DNA of 30,731 nucleotides from JAVBNW01 sp031551255. Its GTDB lineage: Bacteria; Bacillota; Clostridia; Christensenellales; UBA1750. The DNA lies in the NCBI GenBank assembly GCA_031551255.1, contig JAVBNW010000115.1:1-30731 (forward strand), read 5' to 3'. Under the pieces are notes generated by a model. It was not told the origin of the DNA, ran no database searches, and saw only the letters and a program-made list of their open reading frames with translations. Numbering within the stretch: position 1 is the first letter of the stretch; each line of letters opens with the position of its first letter. Shown one piece after another: positions 1-7,398 of the stretch. The translations under genes were made by a program, and so were the position numbers.

Positions 1-62
1 CCAAATCATGGAATCATAAGTGAAAGCGGCGCCTGAAAGCTCGTTGGGGGAGGTGTTTGTCT

Positions 63-806
63 GTGCGTCTGTGGATGTTGGGTGCGCTCGTCGTCGTATC
101 CATCGTGGTGGGGATGGTCATTTACGTTCCATCGCTTGACTATCAGGAGACCTTTATGCCCGACGAACCCACCGCGCCTCCGATGGCCAACATCGCCATG
201 GCTGATCGCGAAATCACAGGCCCGATAGCCTCCGTCGATGCCGATCCTCTCCCTGCGCCCGACCCTACGCCGCACCCGGCTGAGGAAACCGATCTTTACT
301 ACGACCCCGATCTTGCCGAAGGCATCTCCGATCTGTTTGTGGAAGGCGATTTTTACCCCATCGTGCTGGATATCGCCAACTTGCGCTGGGGCGAAACGAA
401 TAAGGTTGCAAAGATCGTACGGCCCGATGCGCCCAAAGCCGAAGAGGCCGCCCTCTCTACGCTTCAGGTAGAGCAAGGCGTTCTGGTGCTGGGCGAGAGG
501 GAAGATAGTTCCACTTTGCGTCTCTATAGCGAAGAAGGCGAGCTCGAAAAAGACTTTGCTTTGCGCGTGAAGACAGGAAGCGCCTTGGAACCTATGGCCA
601 ACCCGGATTGCGCATATATCGCCACGCTGGGCAATGAAATACTTTTAATCGATGCCATGAAGGGCGTTACCCAAGGCCTTGGCGCGCGGGGAAGACCGGT
701 GTATTTTGATCGCGCGAAGGGAGCCGTGCTTTTCGCCCGCGCGGACGAATACGCGCTGTGTCCGCTGGATGGCGGTTCGGAAACTGTATATAGGTTGCTG
801 TACTGA
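63..806 (+). CDS. membrane-anchored protein of unknown function
   Basis: A protein of about 247 residues with one N-terminal hydrophobic segment (roughly residues 5-22, LGALVVVSIVVGMVIYV) and a large remainder predicted outside the membrane. A Pro/Ala/Asp-rich linker (about residues 30-75) leads to a beta-rich C-terminal half with short propeller-like blades (LYSEEGELEKDF, LGNEILLIDAMKG, YALCPLDGG). I do not recognise the family. The GTG at 63 is preferred over the TTG at 57 because the GGGGGAGG at 46-53 lies 9 nt upstream of GTG and only 3 nt from TTG. A 167-nt spacer with a weak hairpin (arms 834-840 and 859-865, followed by a short T run) separates it from the next gene, so it probably belongs to an upstream unit outside the window. 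Confidence 0.6.
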   Translation: MRLWMLGALVVVSIVVGMVIYVPSLDYQETFMPDEPTAPPMANIAMADREITGPIASVDADPLPAPDPTPHPAEETDLYYDPDLAEGISDLFVEGDFYPIVLDIANLRWGETNKVAKIVRPDAPKAEEAALSTLQVEQGVLVLGEREDSSTLRLYSEEGELEKDFALRVKTGSALEPMANPDCAYIATLGNEILLIDAMKGVTQGLGARGRPVYFDRAKGAVLFARADEYALCPLDGGSETVYRLLY

Positions 807-973
807 TGGCCGCGCGATGGATGGTGAGTGCTGCAAAGGGAGCTTGAGAAATCGGGCGCCCTTTGCCTATTTTATCCCGGCAAGCGCCTTGCCCCGGAGC
901 GTGCTTCATCATCCGCCCAAAGAGAGCAAGGTTTCGAGGTTTAAAGCTTAGGGACAATAAAGGAGGTTTGACC

Positions 974-2074
974 ATGGCGCAAAAGTACGATATCGCAGCC
1001 TACGTATGGCCCTCTTACAGCGGCAACGACCCGCGCACGCGCACGTTCTGGCCCGAGGGTATGGGCGAGTGGCAGACCGTTCGCGACGCAAAGCCAAAGT
1101 TTCCCGGCCATGTCGAGCCGCGCAAGCCGCTGTGGGGCTATGTCAACGAGGCGAACCCCGATGTGATGCAAATGCAGATCGACGTCGCGGCGCGCCACGG
1201 CGTCAATGTGTTCATCTACGACTGGTACTGGTACGACAACCGTCCGTTTTTGGAAGACTGCCTCAACGACGGTTTTCTGGGCGCGCCCAACAACCGGCAA
1301 ATGCAGTTTTACATCATGTGGGCCAACCACGACGCCACCCATCTATGGGATAAACGGAACACCCACGACGTCAACGGCGCGGTTTTGTGGGAAGGCTTTG
1401 CCGATCGCGCTAAGTTCGAAACCGCGTGCCGAAGGGTGATCGACAAGTATTTTCACCGGTCCAATTACTATAGGCTGGGCGGTGAGCCGGTGTTTTCGGT
1501 GTTTGACATCGCCAATCTCGTCAAGGGGCTGGGCGGCGTGCGCGAAACCCGCGAGGCGCTTACGTGGTTCCGCGCGCAAAGCGCCGCCGCCGGCCATGGC
1601 GGCGTGCATATGCAGGCGGTGCTCTTTGGCGTACACGAGATTGCCTTGCCCGAAGGCGGGCGCATGCTCAACACCGAGCTTGCCGTGGCATTGGGGTTCT
1701 CAAGCACGACAAACTATCAATTTTGCAGCATGACGAACATTAAGAGGGACTATGCGGATATCATGAAGGACATTCCCGGCGTATGGGAAAAGTATGCGGG
1801 CATGAGCATCCCCTATGTTCCCCACGTATCCGTCGGCTGGGATAACAACGCCCGCTTTTACGGCTTTAACGAGGATCTCATCACCGGCAACACGCCTGAG
1901 CAGGTGGAGAGGGCCTTTCGCGAGGCCAAGGCGTTTTTGGATGCGAAGCCGGGGCTTCCCAAGCTCGTTACCGTCAACAGCTGGAACGAGTGGACGGAGG
2001 GCAGCTATCTGCAGCCCGACGCGCTGTATGGTTATGGCTATTTAGAAGCCATCCGCAGGGTATTCCAGGAATAA
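974..2074 (+). CDS. GH99-like / WbsX-family carbohydrate-active protein
   Basis: 366 residues. The pattern matches the WbsX (glycosyltransferase WbsX / glycoside hydrolase family 99-like) family: an early IAAYVWPSY strand, an aromatic IYDWYWYDNRPFLED segment, and the hallmark C-terminal NSWNEWTEGSYLQPD followed by YGYGYLEA. Proteins of this family act on O-antigen or other glycans and adopt a TIM-barrel fold; the exact reaction is not settled by sequence. No signal peptide is visible, so it is probably cytoplasmic. The ATG at 974 is chosen because AGGAGG at 961-966 lies 7 nt upstream; the reading frame stays open further upstream, but that part has no supporting features. The Gfo/Idh/MocA gene follows after 83 nt on the same strand, consistent with a two-gene sugar-processing unit. 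Confidence 0.85.
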   Translation: MAQKYDIAAYVWPSYSGNDPRTRTFWPEGMGEWQTVRDAKPKFPGHVEPRKPLWGYVNEANPDVMQMQIDVAARHGVNVFIYDWYWYDNRPFLEDCLNDGFLGAPNNRQMQFYIMWANHDATHLWDKRNTHDVNGAVLWEGFADRAKFETACRRVIDKYFHRSNYYRLGGEPVFSVFDIANLVKGLGGVRETREALTWFRAQSAAAGHGGVHMQAVLFGVHEIALPEGGRMLNTELAVALGFSSTTNYQFCSMTNIKRDYADIMKDIPGVWEKYAGMSIPYVPHVSVGWDNNARFYGFNEDLITGNTPEQVERAFREAKAFLDAKPGLPKLVTVNSWNEWTEGSYLQPDALYGYGYLEAIRRVFQE

Positions 2075-2157
2075 ACCGGGCCAGGAAGGCACGAAACGCG
2101 GCCGGGTCGCGGGCGCTTTGCGCCGAACACGCCGCCGCGCATGGGGGAGGAGACGGC

Positions 2158-3159
2158 ATGAGAATCGCCATCGCCGGAACCAGTGGGCACATACACTATG
2201 TTCTCGACGCGCTCACGGCGGATCCCACTCTGTCCGTCGCGGCAGTCAGCCCCGGCGCGCCGGGCGAATCCATCGCCCAGTTGCTCGCCAAGCTCGACCG
2301 CATGGGACACTGGCCGCAGGTGTTCGAATCCGCCGAAGATATGGTTAAGGTGACGGGCATCGACATCGTCGTGGCCGCCGCGCCGTTTTACCGCAATGCT
2401 CCGATTACGATCGCCGCGCTTAGGCGTTCGCTGGCGGTGTTTTGCGATAAGCCGCTTGCGCTTTCGCTGGAAGCCTTGCAGGAAGTCATGCGTGAGCAGC
2501 GCGCGTCGGGCCGCCCCGTCTGCGCGATGATGGGCCTGCGCGCCGAACCTCACTTTGCTGCGGCCAAGCGCGTGATAGATTCCGGGGCGCTGGGCGCGCC
2601 GCTTCTGATCACCGCACAAAAGTCGTATAAGCTGGGCCAGCGGCCCGAGTTTTATACCCGGCGCGAAACATATGGCGGCACCATTCCGTGGATCGGCATC
2701 CACGCGATCGACTGGTGCGCCTGGCTGGGCGGAAGGCGCTTTGTGGATGTAACCGCGCGGCATACCACCCAGGGCAACGGAGGGTTCGGCACGATGGAAA
2801 GCGCGGCTGCCATGCTCTTTTCGCTGGAAGGTGGGGGAGTCGCCATGGTTAATGCCGATTTTTTGCGTCCTGCCGGCGCGTACACGCACGGCGATGATCG
2901 CGTTCGCGTGGTAGGAGAGGGCGGCGTGCTGGAGACGCGCGCCGGGCACGCATATTTCCTGCCGGAAAAGGGATTTCAAAACGAGCTGGAGCTCATTCCC
3001 GGTCCGGGCGTGTTCGAGGCATTTGCCGCGTCGCTGCGCGGGGAGTGTGAAAATCCCGTGCCCACCGAAGAAGGGTTTTATTGCACGGCAGCCGCGCTGA
3101 TTGCGCGGGAAGCGGCGGATACCGGAAAGATGCTCAAGTTCGCCGATTATGGCTGGTAA
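2158..3159 (+). CDS. Gfo/Idh/MocA-family NAD(P)-dependent oxidoreductase
   Basis: 333 residues. The N-terminal Rossmann strand begins MRIAIAGTSGH (variant of GxGxxG). The family's (E/D)KP motif appears as CDKPLALS near residue 99, and a GIHAIDW motif near residue 180 supplies the substrate-binding and catalytic His and Asp. The length matches family members that oxidise or reduce sugars, inositols and related cyclic polyols. The ATG at 2158 follows GGGGGAGGAG with about 6 nt spacing; an in-frame extension upstream overlaps the preceding gene and is unlikely. The position 83 nt behind the WbsX-like gene suggests joint action on a sugar, but the substrate cannot be read from the sequence. Confidence 0.88.
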   Translation: MRIAIAGTSGHIHYVLDALTADPTLSVAAVSPGAPGESIAQLLAKLDRMGHWPQVFESAEDMVKVTGIDIVVAAAPFYRNAPITIAALRRSLAVFCDKPLALSLEALQEVMREQRASGRPVCAMMGLRAEPHFAAAKRVIDSGALGAPLLITAQKSYKLGQRPEFYTRRETYGGTIPWIGIHAIDWCAWLGGRRFVDVTARHTTQGNGGFGTMESAAAMLFSLEGGGVAMVNADFLRPAGAYTHGDDRVRVVGEGGVLETRAGHAYFLPEKGFQNELELIPGPGVFEAFAASLRGECENPVPTEEGFYCTAAALIAREAADTGKMLKFADYGW

Positions 3160-3229
3160 TCCGCCCAGGTGAGGTCATACGCCCAAGCCGCATTGTAAAG
3201 GGTATATATGCGCACGGGGAGATGAGCGG

Positions 3230-3907
3230 ATGCCGCGCGGATGGTCGGTCCTTAACGATTCCATCCAAGATGCTTTGATCGGGCCGCCGGACGATATGCA
3301 CACCCTTGCATTCATTCGATGGGATCTTAAGCGTATCGATGCGTTGAGTATCCAAAACGCCTTGGCAAGCGCACAGGATTTTGCCAAGGTATTTTGTCTC
3401 GCTTCGGATCAGGCGTATTTATCCGGCCCCGACATGCGTAAGATATTTATATCGGGGCTCAATGCCCTCAGGGAGCGCTACGGGGACTATGCCATCGATA
3501 AGCTACAGGCGAGCGTTGCCGATGCCGCCTATGTCCCCGTCGGCGACCGCCGGTATGCTGAGGCATTTGTCGTCGATCGCATCGTTCAAGGGTTTGAGGA
3601 TATCTTTCCCGAGCTCGTCTTCGTGGGAAAAGAGGTTTGGATTGGCGAGGATATGCGCGTGGATATCCTCGCCAGGGAACTTCTGAGCGGCCGCGACGTC
3701 ATCATGGAGGTCAAGCTTGGCGCGAGAGATCCGACAAAGCAGCTTCTTAAGTATGCCCGGGGGTTTTCCAATCCCGTCTTGCTCGGCATCACCGAAAAGC
3801 AATTGCGCGCCGGGAACCGGAATGCACGCATTGAATATGTAACCTTCGGCGATTTGAACCGAAGGGCGATTGGCAACATCAAGGCGAAGTTCAGCGGCGC
3901 GTTTTAA
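3230..3907 (+). CDS. PD-(D/E)XK nuclease, NucS/DUF91-like C-terminal domain
   Basis: 225 residues. The C-terminal half carries an ordered PD-(D/E)XK active-site set: E112 in a helix (YAEAFVVDRI), D145 in RVDILA, E160-x-K162 in IMEVKLG, and Q171 in QLLKYARG. The glutamine followed by L-x-x-Y is typical of endonuclease NucS-like and related restriction folds. The N-terminal 100 residues (including LAFIRWDLKRIDAL) are not recognised; they could bind DNA or a partner. The start has a modest GGGGAG site 8 nt upstream. It stands alone, 70 nt after the oxidoreductase and before the repeat-rich spacer. It could act in repair or defence; a housekeeping NucS-like role is equally possible. Confidence 0.65.
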   Translation: MPRGWSVLNDSIQDALIGPPDDMHTLAFIRWDLKRIDALSIQNALASAQDFAKVFCLASDQAYLSGPDMRKIFISGLNALRERYGDYAIDKLQASVADAAYVPVGDRRYAEAFVVDRIVQGFEDIFPELVFVGKEVWIGEDMRVDILARELLSGRDVIMEVKLGARDPTKQLLKYARGFSNPVLLGITEKQLRAGNRNARIEYVTFGDLNRRAIGNIKAKFSGAF

Positions 3908-4014
3908 CATCCTGCGCTGCCGGGCCAAGTATCGCCGAGTCTCTAGGGGCAAGGCGATCCCTAAGCCATGATTCCGCCAATTACCTGTTTTCCCGGCCTG
4001 TTTTGCCGGGTATG

Positions 4015-4051
4015 CGAAAAGCCACCTGGAACCCTTGGTTCCAGGTGGCTT
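4015..4051 (-). terminator. intrinsic terminator, minus strand
   Basis: A perfect 15-bp inverted repeat (arms 4019-4033 and 4037-4051, 3-nt loop) built on CCACCTGGAACC. Read on the minus strand the stem runs into TTTTTCGC, a U-rich tail. It is placed to end transcripts from the GT4 gene after they cross the repeat-rich spacer. Confidence 0.65.
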
Positions 4052-4096
4052 CAGACTGTTGACAAAGGCAACACCGCAAAAAAAGATGCACGAAAC

Positions 4097-4453
4097 GAAA
4101 AACGACTTGCATTTAGCGTTCCTTCTTGGGGCGCGGGGCCCTCCTCAGTTCGCGAATATCTGCGCCAGCCTCCCAAAGTCGGCTATCGCAGGTCGCTCAC
4201 TGGCCCTCCCCCTCGCTGCTTGCGTGCACTGCACGCGCTCGGTGTCGGGCCCCCGACAAACCGAAGGTGTGGCGGGGTGGAGTCGCGACCTGCGGCAATC
4301 GACCTTAGGAGATTGCCGCAGGTATTCGCGAACTGCAAGACTGTGCGTACGCAGGCTCATACCGGCTGGTATGCAAGTCCGGCCGGAAATGACGTAGTCA
4401 GTTCAAGGACGCGCATATCGCGATGACAAATCACAGTTTGTCATCGCGCTGAA
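4097..4453 (+). repeat. dispersed structured repeat, copy 1
   Basis: Two blocks of this element recur inverted at the right end of the window. The 4097-4141 block matches 30687-30731 at 43 of 45 positions. The 4341-4453 block matches 30541-30653 over the same 113-nt length with few differences. The centres differ: here a separate inverted-repeat element sits at 4146-4335. The ends can pair over long range, GACTTGCAT (4104-4112) with ATGCAAGTC (4371-4379). A hairpin at 4420-4447 (11-bp arms GCGATGACAAA and TTTGTCATCGC) is kept in the other copy with a G-U wobble. No plausible protein is encoded. It could be a miniature mobile element, a REP-like repeat or a structured RNA. Confidence 0.75.
4146..4335. 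mobile_element. MITE-like element with 51-nt terminal inverted repeats
   Basis: The left arm 4146-4196 and the reverse complement of the right arm 4285-4335 are 51 nt each and identical at 41 positions, starting CAGTTCGCGAATA. Each arm itself folds into a hairpin: the right one has a perfect 12-bp stem (4289-4300 with 4311-4322), the left one an 11-bp stem with two mismatches. Between the two arms, two stem base pairs have changed in a compensatory way (GC to AT and CG to TA). The element occupies the centre of the larger repeat, where the other copy has an unrelated sequence of about 35 nt. No transposase lies nearby and no clear target-site duplication was found. Confidence 0.5.
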
Positions 4454-4486
4454 GCCATCTGGAACCCCTGGTTCCAGGTGACTTTT
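4452..4486 (+). terminator. intrinsic terminator, plus strand
   Basis: The hairpin arms 4452-4466 and 4470-4484 (one mismatch, one wobble) share sequence with the hairpin at 4019-4051. The plus-strand stem is followed by CTTTTG. It would end transcripts coming from the nuclease gene, so the two related hairpins bracket the dispersed repeat and each faces the opposite convergent transcript. Confidence 0.5.
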
Positions 4487-4505
4487 GTGCTACGGCGGCT
4501 AAAGG

Positions 4506-5690
4506 CTAAACGATCTTCTCCCTTCGGGGGCGCGAATCGGCAATGGCGGCGTCATATGCGCGCTCAACCTTTTCACCAAACGTCGCCACGGAGTTAAGCC
4601 GTGCGGTCTCCACGGCCCCGGCGACGACGGCATTGGCCGTTTTAGTATCGTACAGCGCCTTTTCCAGCGCATCGGAGATTTCCTGCCGCTCGGTGAAGAG
4701 CAGGCCGGTTTTGCCGTTTTCGATCAGCCCTTCGATGACAGGATCCGCCTTGGCGACGACCGGCAGCCCGGCGCTCATCGCCTCTATGTAGGTAAGCCCT
4801 TGTGTTTCGCTGGTGGAGGCGGAAATGAATACGTCGCCCAGCGCATAGTACATGCCGATCGTATCCCACGGCTGCTCTCCCGCGAAGATCACCCGGCTTT
4901 CTATTTTCTCCTCGCGCGCAATTTCGCGCAACGCATCGGCATAGGGCCCTCCGCCCACGAGCAGCATGCGGGTTTCGGGGTGCCGCGCGAACAGCGGCGC
5001 AAGGCCCCGCAGCACGGTTTGAAGATTTTTTTCCTTGGAAATACGCCCTACGTTGATCACCACGCGGTCGCTTTCCCCGATGCCCAACGATGCGCGCAGC
5101 TTTGAAATCTCCACAGGGTCATAGCGCGAGCGTTCGAATTTTGTGGTATCTACGCCCGTGGGCACGATGTCGATTGGCCTCGTCACATCGTAGGAAAGAA
5201 GCAGCTTGCGCGTCTTGTCCGATGGGGTGAGCACGCGGTCGCTGTCGTTGCAGTACAGGCGCGTGAACACCCGCACCGCCTTTTTCGACTGGCCGTCGAA
5301 CAGCCCTCTGGTGATGTAGTGTGTGTAATCTTCGTAGATGGTATGGTAGGTATGCACGTGCGCGGCCCCGGTGGCCGCCGACATCATGCGCCCGAAGATG
5401 CCCAGTGAGAATTCCGTCTGCGTGTGCACGACATCCAGGCCGGTGCTGCGGATCATCTCGGCGAGGCGCGGGTGGTAAAACAAGCCCACTCTACGCGAGG
5501 GCAGCACCATCAGCGGTATGCTCGGCAGGCGAAACGTGCCCGGCTCGACGTCCTGCGCGCCCGGCGTGGTGGTGGTGAACACAAATACCCGGTGCCCGCG
5601 CCTGCGCAGCTCGTCGCGCAGCATCAGCGTAGAACTGGCTACGCCGTTGATCTCCGGGGCAAAGGTATCGGTAAACAGGCCGATTTTCAT
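4506..5690 (-). CDS. GT4-family glycosyltransferase, diacylglycerol glucosyltransferase-like
   Basis: 394 residues, a full-length GT-B fold. The N-terminal MKIGLFTDTFAPEINGVASS loop and the HTYHTIYEDYTHYI segment resemble the 1,2-diacylglycerol 3-alpha-glucosyltransferase branch of family GT4. The C-terminal nucleotide-sugar half has INVGRISKEKN, LLVGGGPYAD and the EX7E-type motif in SETQGLTYIEAMSAGLPVV. Such enzymes transfer glucose from UDP-glucose to diacylglycerol at the inner membrane face, making glycolipid or lipoteichoic-acid anchors. The ATG at 5690 is chosen for the AAAGGAGGG about 6 nt upstream. It is probably transcribed alone; the 396-nt region upstream shows no strong promoter. 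Confidence 0.85.
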   Translation of the reverse strand: MKIGLFTDTFAPEINGVASSTLMLRDELRRRGHRVFVFTTTTPGAQDVEPGTFRLPSIPLMVLPSRRVGLFYHPRLAEMIRSTGLDVVHTQTEFSLGIFGRMMSAATGAAHVHTYHTIYEDYTHYITRGLFDGQSKKAVRVFTRLYCNDSDRVLTPSDKTRKLLLSYDVTRPIDIVPTGVDTTKFERSRYDPVEISKLRASLGIGESDRVVINVGRISKEKNLQTVLRGLAPLFARHPETRMLLVGGGPYADALREIAREEKIESRVIFAGEQPWDTIGMYYALGDVFISASTSETQGLTYIEAMSAGLPVVAKADPVIEGLIENGKTGLLFTERQEISDALEKALYDTKTANAVVAGAVETARLNSVATFGEKVERAYDAAIADSRPRREKIV

Positions 5691-6086
5691 CGGTACCCTC
5701 CTTTGTGTAAAAGCCCGTTGCGCTCCGTTAACCTGTGGAGGCGGCAATGCAATCGCCCCGGCGGCTGTTTTGCCGGCCGGCCGTTATACGGGAAAATGCT
5801 TCTTCGGCGTTAGAGCCGCCATGACACTACCTTACCCGGCAAATGCGCGCCCGTCAATCCCCATCATTACAACGCGCATAAAGCATTCCAGGTTGCCTAT
5901 TTTTCCCGCAAATGCGCAAAAGCTCAGGCAGAAGAAAAATGAGGAGATATTCCCGCATGGAATTTAGGTACCCATTGTTGAACCCTGGTCGCGTGTCTTT
6001 GTGGATCTTTTCCCGTCTGCCGTGTTGCTCGTTGCTCAACATGGGTATCGGCTATGCCTAGATCCGGCCCTTCTTTTCATCAGCGA
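5691..6086. other. 396-bp spacer, no gene seen
   Basis: No credible coding region. The GT4 gene's ribosome site abuts the right end of that gene. A weak promoter-like pair (TTGACG and TAAGGT, 17 nt apart on the minus strand, within about 5840-5866) is too poor to call. An imperfect inverted repeat (arms near 5971-5982 and 6039-6049, ACCCATTGTTGA type with a one-base bulge) lies downstream of the SDR gene and may be a weak terminator or an RNA fold. Confidence 0.4.
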
Positions 6087-6806
6087 CTACAGCCTGCGGA
6101 TGTGCATGCCTCCGTCCACGTGGATCACATTGCCGGTAGAATAGGAAAGAGCGCCCGACGCCAGCGCCAGCACCGCGCGCGCAACATCTTCCGGCTCGCC
6201 CCACCGGGGGATCGGCGCAAGGCCTTCGCGAAGGAGCGCGTCGTACTTTTCGAAGACGCCCGAAGTCATGTCCGTGCGGATGATGCCCGGGCGGATTTCG
6301 TACACCGCAATTCCGTTTCCCGCCAGCCGCGCGGCGAACAGCTTCGTCATCATCGAAACCCCTGCCTTGGAGATGCAATATTCTCCCCGGTTCAGCGATA
6401 CCGTATCCGAGGAAATGGAAGCGATGTTTACGATCATGCCCCGACCGCGCGCCACCATGCCCTGCGCGGCGCGCTGTGTGAGCAAAAAGGGGCCAATCAG
6501 GTTTACATCCAGCACCTCGCGCAGGGAATCCTCCGCCATTTCCAGAAGATCCGCCCTCGTGCGGGGGGCCATGCCCGCGTTGTTGATCAGAACATCCGGC
6601 TGGGCGGTTTCGATCACGCGCACGTGGTCCTCGGGGTCGGCGATGTCGCTGCGCAGGTACCGCACGCCCAGCAGCTCCATTTCGTCGATGTCCGCGCCAC
6701 CCTCGCGCGTGCCGGTCGCCCAGACATCGAATCCCTCTTCGTTGAGCATCAGGGCGATCGCCCGCCCGATGCCGCGCGTGCCGCCGGTCACCAATGCATT
6801 TTGCAT
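6087..6806 (-). CDS. SDR-family NAD(P)-dependent oxidoreductase, FabG-like
   Basis: 239 residues, the usual classical short-chain dehydrogenase length. The cofactor motif TGGTRGIG is at residues 7-14, NNAG at 75-78, and the catalytic S130, Y143 and K147 (GEYCISKAG) are all in place, with a C-terminal VDGG. The N-terminus is typical of enzymes annotated as 3-oxoacyl-ACP reductases, but the substrate is open; sugar or short keto-acid reduction is as likely. The ATG at 6806 follows GGGGGAGGTAA. The neighbours on the same strand are an OYE-type reductase and an MFS transporter, suggesting a small uptake and reduction pathway for one compound, interrupted by a decayed gene. Confidence 0.85.
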   Translation of the reverse strand: MQNALVTGGTRGIGRAIALMLNEEGFDVWATGTREGGADIDEMELLGVRYLRSDIADPEDHVRVIETAQPDVLINNAGMAPRTRADLLEMAEDSLREVLDVNLIGPFLLTQRAAQGMVARGRGMIVNIASISSDTVSLNRGEYCISKAGVSMMTKLFAARLAGNGIAVYEIRPGIIRTDMTSGVFEKYDALLREGLAPIPRWGEPEDVARAVLALASGALSYSTGNVIHVDGGMHIRRL

Positions 6807-6935
6807 AGCCTTACCTCCCCCGGGTGTACAACTTTGCGTATGAGCCCTTCCGAAGATCAGAAGTACAAACCCTCTCCACCCACATACAAGGGGCTAAACG
6901 CCTTATGGCGTAGCGCACTTTCGCCGTCGGTCCGC

Positions 6936-7273
6936 TCAAGGTGCGTTTTCTGTACTTCGCCGCAACATGGTTTTTGTGGCGATCGGCGCCGAGATGTAAT
7001 ACGTATTACCACACATTTTCGTCAAACCGCATGCGATGTGCGCATTCGATCCGGCTTCCGACAGTGTTTCGACGCCTTCGCAGTAGCCCAGCAGCATTTC
7101 TTCGTGGAAAAAGATGACATCGGCGCCATTCGCAATGGCCGCGCGCACAAAGCGAAGCGCCTTTTCACGGTTTCCTTCGGCATGCCCGGATTCTCCCCGT
7201 GCTGCGCGACGGCTGCTTTCAACGCGGCCATAACATCGCCCTGCGCCGGCCGGAGATTAGGGTATATCGGCAT
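6936..7273 (-). pseudogene. decayed carbon-nitrogen hydrolase (nitrilase superfamily) fragment
   Basis: Two minus-strand frames each carry part of one nitrilase-like protein. The first frame reads MPIYPNLRPAQGDVMAAL... to HGENPGMP. The second continues as EGNREKALRFV then RAAIANGADVIFFHEEMLLGY, the strand-helix-strand with the first catalytic Glu of the family (E of FFHEE). The join near 7175-7185 needs a one-base shift. Past this point ACGLTKMCGNTYYISAPI resembles the family's later GL...G..Y.SA strand, so an internal stretch is also missing, and the protein stops soon after. Most of the catalytic domain, including the Lys and Cys, is absent. A short repeat follows at its upstream end. Confidence 0.55.
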
Positions 7274-7314
7274 CGCTCTCCGCTTGGTGTAGCGCTGCTA
7301 CGCCCGCACTTCGG

Positions 7315-7380
7315 CTCCTTGATCCGCCGAAAAATCTGCCGCAATCCGCATCGCGATGACTTTAGGGGTGCGCCCTAGCA
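7315..7380 (+). repeat. dispersed short repeat, copy A
   Basis: About 65 nt around CCGCCGAAAAATCTGCCGC resembles 21987-22050 at roughly four of five positions, in the same orientation. It lies between the nitrilase remnant and the OYE-type gene. It has no coding potential. Confidence 0.5.
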
Positions 7381-7398
7381 TATCCTGCGGCGACGCGG

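Noticed and set aside
2038..2979. 313-codon open frame on the minus strand
   Set aside because: Antisense to the Gfo/Idh/MocA gene, which has clear motifs; the composition is typical of a GC-rich shadow frame.
3968..4426. Overlapping open frames of 60 to 152 codons in the repeat spacer
   Set aside because: They cross hairpins and repeat arms in several frames, and copy 2 of the repeat does not keep the frame.
4019..4484. The two related hairpins read as terminal inverted repeats of one transposon
   Set aside because: Each is palindromic and followed by a U run facing the opposite convergent gene, which fits terminators better; copy 2 of the repeat has different hairpins at its edge.
6054..7292. 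412-codon open frame on the plus strand
   Set aside because: It lies antisense to the SDR gene and the nitrilase remnant; it is rich in Arg, His and Ala from GC-rich antisense reading and has no recognisable domain or ribosome site.
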